The translations under genes were made by a program, and so were the position numbers. A stretch of 5,472 bases of DNA, taken from NCBI GenBank assembly GCA_937958785.1, contig CALGMY010000280.1:1-5472 (forward strand). The letters are read 5' to 3'. This DNA is from an uncultured Gammaproteobacteria bacterium (GTDB taxonomy: Bacteria > Pseudomonadota > Gammaproteobacteria > Steroidobacterales > GCA-2729495). Numbering within the stretch: the stretch's first letter is position 1; each line of letters begins with the position of its first letter. The notes beneath the pieces were generated by a model, which saw only the letters and a program-made list of their open reading frames with translations, did not search any database and had not been told where the DNA came from. Of this stretch, positions 1 to 4,889 are shown one piece after another.

Positions 1-668
1 GTATAGAGGTCCCACAACTGAAACCAGCCGGAATTGATTAGGGACAGTATGTTTCGCACTGCGACTAGTAGCGGGGGCATGTCAAGGCCCCCGGGCGACT
101 GGCGGATTTCGGCCATTGCGAGAAAGCCGACAGTGGCTGCTACATTGAACACGAAGGCGCTTAGTGCGACGTCGACGACACACAATGCGAATATCGATGT
201 AACCGCGCTAGTGCCAGAGATACGGCGTATTACCCAGCGGGTTTCCATGAGTGACAAGTAGTCGGCGACGACGAGCAAGAAAAGAAAGACAACGAACGGC
301 TCAAGTAGCATCCAAGCGACACCCCATTCGCGCGCATAGGCGCCGAGAAAGATGAACAACATATCGACCAATAGAAGGTCAGAGGTTCGAGGGATGACCA
401 GATACAAGACAGTCGCGACGATCGCGAAAGCGAGCACGGATAGTGCGGCTGATGTCAGAAAGCAGCGCCACGAGAAATGACGACCGCCGAAAATGGCGTC
501 AAACAGCTGCGGCGCTAAGCGCGGCCATTTCGCTGCTGCCTCGGCCGGGTCGGCATACAGCAGCAGCCTCCCTAGTTCGCGGTTGAAGCTGGGAGACGCC
601 ACCTTATGGAATCCGGCGAAGACCGCAGCCACGAGGCTCGAAAGGACGACTGCACGCTCTATGTCCAT
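1..668 (-). CDS. Uncharacterised multi-pass membrane protein (partial, 3' end outside window)
   Basis: Reading the minus strand from the ATG at 668-666 gives 222 codons without a stop, running off the window at base 1. The protein is strongly hydrophobic in blocks: a weak segment at residues 6-20 and clear membrane segments at about 71-92, 97-111, 118-137 and 155-187. Charged and aromatic motifs lie between them, notably GGRHFSWRCF (61-70) and DYLSLMETRW (136-145). From memory, similar FSWR and DYLSLLETR motifs occur in uncharacterised proteobacterial inner-membrane proteins; I could not check this. Sampled G+C is about 47% (bases 1-60), far below the prs genes. No Shine-Dalgarno sequence precedes the ATG, and the same frame stays open upstream past 1079, so the true start could be further up. 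The next gene is divergent. Function unknown. That this is a real gene is fairly sure because of the long, coherent membrane topology. Confidence 0.72.
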   Translation of the reverse strand, partial: MDIERAVVLSSLVAAVFAGFHKVASPSFNRELGRLLLYADPAEAAAKWPRLAPQLFDAIFGGRHFSWRCFLTSAALSVLAFAIVATVLYLVIPRTSDLLLVDMLFIFLGAYAREWGVAWMLLEPFVVFLFLLVVADYLSLMETRWVIRRISGTSAVTSIFALCVVDVALSAFVFNVAATVGFLAMAEIRQSPGGLDMPPLLVAVRNILSLINSGWFQLWDLY

Positions 669-818
669 GCTAGACGGATAGCAGTCGATACCGCATCGGT
701 TGGCGGCTTCATCGATTGCCGCCGGCAGCCTATCTGCTGGCGCGGGCCGATGGTAGTCACATCGATTGCCACATTTGTCAAAACTGCACCGGCGCCATGG
801 CGCGGTACTCTTTGTGGC
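669..818. other. Divergent intergenic gap with an 11-bp direct repeat
   Basis: This gap separates the minus-strand membrane gene from the plus-strand small gene. It contains CATCGATTGCC twice, at 710-720 and 760-770, exactly 50 bases apart. On the minus strand a perfect TTGACA hexamer lies at 781-776, but no good -10 hexamer follows at 16-18 bases (17 bases gives GACTAC), so I do not call a promoter. The repeat could be a pair of regulator half-sites facing the membrane gene, or chance. The membrane-gene frame is open through the gap, so part of it could also be coding on the minus strand. Confidence 0.35.
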
Positions 819-1079
819 GTGACCGACGGCGCCATCCACCTTCGCACCCTGGCCGACCGGCCGCCCCACCAGCACGGGCTCATGGCCCATTGCCCACGGT
901 GCAGGCGGCGGACCCCGGTGGACTTGGCCGGGCTGGTGGCATGCGGCTGTGGCGCCCGAGAAATCGTGCGGTTCCAGCCCACCTGCCGGGAGTGTGGGGC
1001 GCGCGGTGAGCTTCAGCCACAGCCGCCCATGCCGGGGGCCAGTCCGGCGCGGCCCATTGGGTACAGTAGCGGGTCGTGA
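819..1079 (+). CDS. Small zinc-ribbon-like protein of unknown function
   Basis: The 86-codon frame starting at GTG 819 encodes a cysteine-rich core from its internal Met at 882: CPRC, then CGCG about 14 residues later, then CRECG about 11 residues after that. Paired CxxC knuckles of this kind usually bind structural zinc, which suggests a nucleic-acid- or protein-binding role; no specific family is recognised. The C-terminal ~20 residues are Pro/Ser/Gly-rich and probably disordered. G+C is high (47 of 60 bases at 901-960) with third positions mostly G or C, unlike the genes on both sides. The start is uncertain. ATG 750, GTG 819 and ATG 882 share the frame and none has a clear Shine-Dalgarno sequence; GTG 819 is chosen because coding-like codon use begins there. 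The opposite strand is open in the codon-aligned frame, so an antisense reading cannot be fully excluded. Confidence 0.5.
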   Translation: MTDGAIHLRTLADRPPHQHGLMAHCPRCRRRTPVDLAGLVACGCGAREIVRFQPTCRECGARGELQPQPPMPGASPARPIGYSSGS

Positions 1080-1113
1080 TGAACTCTGGCCCGCCTGCTG
1101 GCACACTTCTCGA

Positions 1114-1419
1114 ATGCGCGTGTACTTCGTGGCGGGGGAACTGGACTTGCAGTGGAACGCGGAAACCGGCTTTAGCGACTGGCAGGCGCTAAAGGTTCTG
1201 CCGGAGGCGCAAGGCGTCTGGGTGTTCGACCGACCGGTAATTCCCGATGGGGTGGGGCCTCGCCCTTATGGCGGGTTCACCTGCGTCACGGTCGACGCGG
1301 ACCCGGTTGAGCTGAGCAAGTACGAGTTGCCCCCGTCGCCGGCGGGTTACCGCCAGTGGCGCGTGCCCGCCGCGATCCTCAATCGCTGCCCGCGCACAAC
1401 CTTTGCGTATGAGCCCTAA
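1114..1419 (+). CDS. Hypothetical 101-residue protein
   Basis: The frame from ATG 1114 encodes a compact, soluble-looking protein that begins MRVYFVAGELDLQW and ends with RCPRTTFAYEP. It is rich in Trp, Tyr, Pro and Val, has no membrane segment or signal peptide, and contains a run VGPRPYGGFTCVTVDAD near the middle. Composition is globular and codon use matches a GC-rich host (40 of 60 bases G or C at 1261-1320). I recognise no family or catalytic motif. It lies 34 bases after the zinc-ribbon-like gene and 61 bases before the secreted protein gene, all on the plus strand, so a shared transcript with the small upstream gene is possible. The frame extends upstream, but the translation before Met 1114 looks non-coding. 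No good ribosome-binding site precedes the ATG, which leaves the start moderately uncertain. Confidence 0.62.
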   Translation: MRVYFVAGELDLQWNAETGFSDWQALKVLPEAQGVWVFDRPVIPDGVGPRPYGGFTCVTVDADPVELSKYELPPSPAGYRQWRVPAAILNRCPRTTFAYEP

Positions 1420-1470
1420 CGAGGCGTGGTCCAGCAGACTCCTTGGCATTGAATCATCCGTCATCGTTGC

Positions 1471-1474
1471 GAGG
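1471..1474 (+). promoter_or_regulatory. Shine-Dalgarno GAGG for the adhesin-E-like gene
   Basis: GAGG ends six bases before ATG 1481. It favours that start over ATG 1502, which has only a weaker GGAAGA (1488-1493) eight bases upstream. Both starts leave the signal peptide intact, so the choice changes only seven residues. Confidence 0.45.
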
Positions 1475-1480
1475 TCGAGA

Positions 1481-2269
1481 ATGACCCGGAAGACCGAAAT
1501 CATGCGTCACCTTTTGTCAGCCGCACTGCTGGCTGTCCTGTCATCCAGCGCAATAGGAGCCGACTGGGTTTTTGCGACCCAGGGTACGGACAGCACACGT
1601 CATTTTATCGACGGCGAGAGTGTGGTGCGGGGCAAAGGTGGAGTAGCTAAGGCGTGGATTCTCGCAGAATACCAAAGTCCTCAAGAAATCGATGGGAAGC
1701 GCTACTACTCCACCAAGAACCTTTACCTCTTCGACTGTGCCAATCGCACAGTGGCACTTAAGCAATCTACCTCCTATTCCCAAACTGGCGAGGTAGTTTC
1801 TAGCGTGGGGTTAGACGAACGTGAACTTAAGTTCTCGGATGTTGTTCCCGAGAGTATCGGCGAGACCTGGTTTCAACTTGCCTGTGGCAAGGTGGCGATT
1901 GAGAAAAGCGAAGTCCCCGAGACCGACGAGAGTTGGCGGCGGATTGCGTTAGACCTTCCCGGGTGCTTCGTGCAGGGCCGACAAGCGACGGATACAGAGT
2001 TGACAGTGTTCGCCATTGAATCCGCGCTCACGTGCATCACGCAACCACCCGATACCCGATTCATTGATGGATGGTGGAGCGGTGGGTTGGTGGATTGCGC
2101 TGAAAGGTCGGTCATGTCATTGGGCTGGTTTGGCGTCCGCTATCGTCAAAACATCGGCGAGGACGTGTTTCCTTTCCCTGACCGCACTGAGGAAATGAAG
2201 ACAGCCATCGTGCGTGCATTTTGCCCAGCTGATTCCAGTGGACACGGCGAGGCAACGCCGCCAGAGTGA
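1481..2269 (+). CDS. Secreted protein with surface-adhesin-E-like domain, apparently duplicated
   Basis: From ATG 1481 the product is 262 residues (255 from ATG 1502; numbering below uses 1502). Residues 1-20 form a classic Sec signal peptide, with cleavage probably before the DW at 21-22, so the protein is exported. Residues 21-130 follow the pattern of the surface-adhesin protein E family: DWVF at the mature start, HFIDGESVV, KAWILAEYQSPQ, STKNLYLFDCANR, then ESIGETWFQLACG with a paired cysteine (C79, C128). This assignment is by recognition only. The second half repeats part of the pattern: DCAERSV at 198-204 matches DCANRTV at 78-84, and both are followed 42-49 residues later by a cysteine near an Ala. 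C155 and C178 are additional cysteines. Sampled G+C is 29 of 60 (1741-1800), well below neighbouring genes, which suggests acquisition. The role is probably periplasmic or surface; substrate unknown. Confidence 0.8.
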   Translation: MTRKTEIMRHLLSAALLAVLSSSAIGADWVFATQGTDSTRHFIDGESVVRGKGGVAKAWILAEYQSPQEIDGKRYYSTKNLYLFDCANRTVALKQSTSYSQTGEVVSSVGLDERELKFSDVVPESIGETWFQLACGKVAIEKSEVPETDESWRRIALDLPGCFVQGRQATDTELTVFAIESALTCITQPPDTRFIDGWWSGGLVDCAERSVMSLGWFGVRYRQNIGEDVFPFPDRTEEMKTAIVRAFCPADSSGHGEATPPE

Positions 2270-2294
2270 TTGGGTTCGCGGCACTAGGTACTTG

Positions 2295-2312
2295 AGGGGC
2301 GGCGCGGCCCCT
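2295..2312 (+). terminator. Possible hairpin terminator after the secreted-protein gene
   Basis: AGGGGC at 2295-2300 and GCCCCT at 2307-2312 form a six-base GC-rich stem with a six-base loop, 25 bases after the TGA of the upstream gene. No T tract follows, so it is not a standard intrinsic terminator; it may protect the 3' end or be chance in GC-rich DNA. Confidence 0.25.
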
Positions 2313-2317
2313 GAGAA

Positions 2318-2347
2318 ACGAAGTCCGAAAATCCGAAAAAGCTTCGT
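2318..2347. repeat. Hairpin whose loop holds a tandem TCCGAAAA
   Basis: ACGAAG (2318-2323) pairs with CTTCGT (2342-2347). The 18-base loop between them contains TCCGAAAA twice without a gap (2324-2331, 2332-2339). An alternative pairing of CGTGG (2345-2349) with CCACG (2363-2367) competes with the stem. Such mutually exclusive pairings can occur in regulatory RNA but are also easy to find by eye. Confidence 0.35.
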
Positions 2348-2394
2348 GGCCCCGGTGAGAATCCACGGCCAAGTCGTTTCGGGGAGGCGGGTGC

Positions 2395-2421
2395 CCGGCC
2401 CACGGAAATTCGAGGGGCCGG
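2395..2421. repeat. Perfect 7-bp inverted repeat
   Basis: CCGGCCC at 2395-2401 and GGGCCGG at 2415-2421 are exact reverse complements around a 13-base A/T-richer loop. It is strong enough to fold as RNA or to be cruciform-prone DNA. No T run follows. Confidence 0.4.
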
Positions 2422-2600
2422 TTTCCAATGTCCTTCACTCCCGCTGCATCCCGGGCCCTGGCGCGATGCGATGTTCGCGGTGGCTTGCGCTAACCCAGCG
2501 ACAACGGTCTCCCTGGGCGGTAACCGACCTGCTCTCCAATCTAGTACCGTCCTGACTTGGCGTCCGCCCTTCATGCGGTTGGCGCTGCTCGCGGGCGTCC

Positions 2601-2622
2601 GCGACCCCAGCGAGCGGGTCGC
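2601..2622. repeat. Perfect 7-bp inverted repeat
   Basis: GCGACCC at 2601-2607 and GGGTCGC at 2616-2622 flank an eight-base loop. The left arm overlaps the second copy of the direct repeat GGCGTCCGC. It could be a terminator-like stem or an operator; no T tract is present. Confidence 0.35.
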
Positions 2623-2715
2623 CTCGGCCCGTTCAGGTTGATAGGGGCCCGAGGGAGGGTGGCAGCACAGGCGCAGTCCGCCGAGTCTTCTCCCCCCAGT
2701 TCGTGAAATACACGC

Positions 2716-2744
2716 TAAACATCTGACCTGACTGGCATTATGAT
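2716..2744 (+). promoter_or_regulatory. Sigma-70-like promoter of prsK
   Basis: TAAACA (2716-2721, four of six matches to TTGACA) is separated by exactly 17 bases from TATGAT (2739-2744, five of six matches to TATAAT). The predicted transcription start, six or seven bases after the -10 box, falls at about 2751, which is the G of the prsK GTG start codon. A pair of CTGAC repeats (2723-2732) lies between the hexamers and could bind a regulator. Confidence 0.5.
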
Positions 2745-2750
2745 GCGGCC

Positions 2751-4838
2751 GTGATCGCCGCATTGCTGAATCCCACGCTCTGGGCCGGGGTGGCCGCGCT
2801 GTGCCATGCGCTGGTGCTGGCCTATGTGCTGATCACCCAGACCAGCGTGCTGGTACGGACGCAGCTGCTCGCGGTGCTTGCGACCTCGATCGTGTGGGGC
2901 GTGCTGGTGGTGCAGCCCGGGTTGCTCGGCCGGGCTTCCGGGTTCCCGGCCACGTTCTATGCGCTCGAGGTGGTGCACCTCTTCAGCTGGTACGCGCTGG
3001 TGCACCGCCTGCTGCGCGGGCCCTACGGCCAGTCCATGCCGGAGGTCGTCACGCGGCTGCTCCGGCTGTTCTGGGCGGTGGTGGTCGGGGTGTCGGTGCT
3101 GGTGGGCTGGGTGGTCCTTCGTGAGGCGCCACCCTGGCAGGGACCCCTGTTCAGCGTGATCGTCGCCTGCATCGCGCTGGTGATACTCGCGCTGGCCGCC
3201 CAGCTCGGGCGCGACGCGCCGATCGAGAGTCGCACGGCGTTGCGGTCCCTGGTCGCGGCCACCGCGCTCGCGGCCGGCGGGCAGGCGCTGATGGGCATCG
3301 TCGGCGCGACCGGCACCGGGGTGCCCGGCTGGCTGCTCGCCGGCAACGCGGCGCTGCTCACCGCGGCAGGCCTGCTGCTGCTCTTTGGCCTGCGGCTCCG
3401 GCCCCAGTGGTCCCTCGCCATCTTCGTCTCGCCCGAGGCGCGGAGCTATGCGCCCCGGTTCCTCGGTGCCCTGTCCATCCTCCTGCTGGTCCTGCTGTTG
3501 CTGCCCGTGTTTCGGGCGATGCCGCCGGCGGGGGCCCAGCAGGCGGCGCTGCTGCTCGCAGTGGGTGCGGGGGTCCCCGTCGGACTCCTGCTGTTCTCCG
3601 GGCGGCTCAACGCGCGCCTCCGGGTCTACATCAGCAAGCACTTCCTGCCCTTCCGCTACGACTACCGGGAGGAGTGGCTGCGCCTCATCGATACGCTGGT
3701 GTCACCCGACAACCAGTCCCGGCTCCCGGAGCGGGTCATCCGCGCCCTGGCCCAGATCGTCGGCAGTCCCGCCGGCGTGCTGTGGATGCGCACCGCGGAC
3801 GGCGGCGCCTTCGCCGCCACGGCCGGGTGGAACACCCGCATCCTGCCGGAAGACCGCATCCTGCCCGACGATCCAGCGCTGGTCTTCATGCTGGAGAGGC
3901 AGTGGACCATCGACACCGCGGAACTCGCCCGCCGGCCCGAGCTGTACGGTGGCCTGCAGCGCCCCCCGTGGCTGGCGGCGTTCCCCGAGGGCCTGCTCGT
4001 GGTGCCCCTCATCAGCAACGAATCTCTCATCGGTCTCATCGTGCTGTTCCAGTCGAGCTCCGCCTTCCGCCTGACCTTCGAGGAGATCGACCTGCTCCGC
4101 ACGTCGGGACGCCAGGTGGCCGCGTTCCTCGCCCAGTTCGAGGCCGACCAGCGGCTGGCCGAGGGCCAGCAGTTCGAGGCTTTCAACAGGCTGACCGCGT
4201 TCGTGATGCACGATCTCAAGAACCTCATCGCCCAGCAGTCGCTCATCGTGCAGAACGCGGCGAAGCACAAGGGCAACCCGGCCTTCGTCGAGGACGCGAT
4301 GGCCACCATCGACAATTCCGTCGGCCGCATGAGCAAGCTCCTGCAGCAGCTGCAGAGCGGGGATACATCGGGACCCCGGCAGCGCGTGCGCATCGCCACG
4401 GCGGTCGCGGAGGCCATCGACCGCTGCCGTGGCCGCGAGCCGGTGCCGGAGATCGTCGACGACTCGGACGATCTCCACGTCTGGATCGACCGGGAACGAT
4501 TCGCCACCGTGCTGGCCCACCTCATCCGGAATGCCCAGGAGGCCACGGCGCGGGACGGCCACGTGCGGGTCCGGGTCGCCCAGGCGGACGGCGGCGCCCT
4601 GGTGGAGATCGCTGACGACGGCTGCGGGATGGACGCGGAGTTCGTCCGCGACCGCCTGTTCAGGCCCTTCGACACGACCAAGGGCAGCAAGGGCATGGGC
4701 ATCGGCGCCTACCAGGCCCGGATGTTCGTGACCGATGCCGGCGGATCGCTCCGGGTCGAGTCGAGCCCCGGCCAGGGCACCCGGTTCCACATCCGGCTGC
4801 CGGTCCACGACCCGGGAACTGCGAGCCCGGTCCCCTGA
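2751..4838 (+). CDS. prsK: PrsK-type membrane histidine kinase (XrtA/PEP-CTERM system)
   Basis: The 695-residue product is an inner-membrane sensor kinase. Residues 10-285 hold about nine hydrophobic segments (near 11-30, 37-56, 65-86, 107-123, 131-152, 164-186, 192-214, 237-254, 262-283). The linker RVYISKHFLPFRYDYREEW (291-309) resembles the conserved region of PrsK proteins. A GAF-like domain spans roughly 320-465. The kinase core follows: phosphoacceptor His487 in FVMHDLKNL, N-box with Asn594 (HLIRNAQEA), G1 box D622-D-G-C-G626, F-box LFRPFDTTK, and G2 GMGIG (648-652). All catalytic motifs are intact and length is normal for the family. By family knowledge it phosphorylates PrsR, which lies 51 bases downstream, to control exosortase/PEP-CTERM and exopolysaccharide genes; its signal is unknown. 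The start GTG 2751 has no Shine-Dalgarno sequence; the first upstream in-frame stop is TGA 2724, with no ATG, GTG or TTG codon between. Confidence 0.93.
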   Translation: MIAALLNPTLWAGVAALCHALVLAYVLITQTSVLVRTQLLAVLATSIVWGVLVVQPGLLGRASGFPATFYALEVVHLFSWYALVHRLLRGPYGQSMPEVVTRLLRLFWAVVVGVSVLVGWVVLREAPPWQGPLFSVIVACIALVILALAAQLGRDAPIESRTALRSLVAATALAAGGQALMGIVGATGTGVPGWLLAGNAALLTAAGLLLLFGLRLRPQWSLAIFVSPEARSYAPRFLGALSILLLVLLLLPVFRAMPPAGAQQAALLLAVGAGVPVGLLLFSGRLNARLRVYISKHFLPFRYDYREEWLRLIDTLVSPDNQSRLPERVIRALAQIVGSPAGVLWMRTADGGAFAATAGWNTRILPEDRILPDDPALVFMLERQWTIDTAELARRPELYGGLQRPPWLAAFPEGLLVVPLISNESLIGLIVLFQSSSAFRLTFEEIDLLRTSGRQVAAFLAQFEADQRLAEGQQFEAFNRLTAFVMHDLKNLIAQQSLIVQNAAKHKGNPAFVEDAMATIDNSVGRMSKLLQQLQSGDTSGPRQRVRIATAVAEAIDRCRGREPVPEIVDDSDDLHVWIDRERFATVLAHLIRNAQEATARDGHVRVRVAQADGGALVEIADDGCGMDAEFVRDRLFRPFDTTKGSKGMGIGAYQARMFVTDAGGSLRVESSPGQGTRFHIRLPVHDPGTASPVP

Positions 4839-4862
4839 CGGGCCGGCGGGCTGCGCTATCAT
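4835..4862 (+). promoter_or_regulatory. Possible internal promoter for prsR
   Basis: CTGACG (4835-4840, four of six to TTGACA) and TATCAT (4857-4862, four of six to TATAAT) are 16 bases apart. The -35 element overlaps the prsK stop codon (TGA 4836-4838). It would give a transcript starting about 20 bases before the prsR start and allow prsR to be made in excess of prsK. The match is only moderate. Confidence 0.3.
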
Positions 4863-4877
4863 GGCCGGATACTTCCT

Positions 4878-4884
4878 GAGGAGG
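4878..4884 (+). promoter_or_regulatory. Strong Shine-Dalgarno sequence of prsR
   Basis: GAGGAGG, five bases before GTG 4890, is an almost perfect ribosome-binding site. It fixes the prsR start and contrasts with prsK, which has none. Confidence 0.8.
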
Positions 4885-4889
4885 ACCGC

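Larger units (their letters stand above)
2270..2715. other. Gene-free, repeat-rich intergenic region
   Basis: About 450 bases between the secreted-protein gene and the prsK promoter hold no convincing coding frame. Open frames exist on both strands, but their translations are low-complexity, rich in Arg, Pro and Ser, and resemble no protein. The stretch contains several inverted repeats, an exact tandem 8-mer and a 9-bp direct repeat, GGCGTCCGC at 2559-2567 and 2594-2602. It also spans the change from lower to high G+C. It could be a recombination scar, an untranslated structured RNA, or both; nothing decides this. Confidence 0.6.

Noticed and set aside
73..92. GGGGGC/GCCCCC hairpin
   Set aside because: It is inside the membrane-protein coding sequence and encodes SPGGLDMPP, so it is more likely a codon by-product than a terminator.
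1443..1471. Possible promoter (TTGGCA) before the adhesin-E-like gene
   Set aside because: No acceptable -10 hexamer lies 16-18 bases downstream.
2345..2421. Resemblance to cobalamin riboswitch segments (CCGGTGAGAATCC, GGTGCCCGGCCC)
   Set aside because: The elements occur in the wrong order, the conserved core that should follow is missing, and no cobalamin-related gene lies downstream.
2733..2747. A sigma-54-like TGGCA...TGC element just before prsK
   Set aside because: The GG and GC doublets are 9 bases apart, not the strict 10, and they are too near the start codon. The sigma-70-like reading of the same bases fits better.
2284..2763. A 159-codon minus-strand frame covering the intergenic region
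   Set aside because: It overlaps the prsK promoter and start, is Arg/Pro/Ser-rich, and shows no recognisable domain or good start.
2715..3641. A 308-codon minus-strand frame rich in Gln, Arg, Glu, Pro and His
   Set aside because: It is antisense to the membrane part of prsK, and the composition mirrors hydrophobic codons read backwards.
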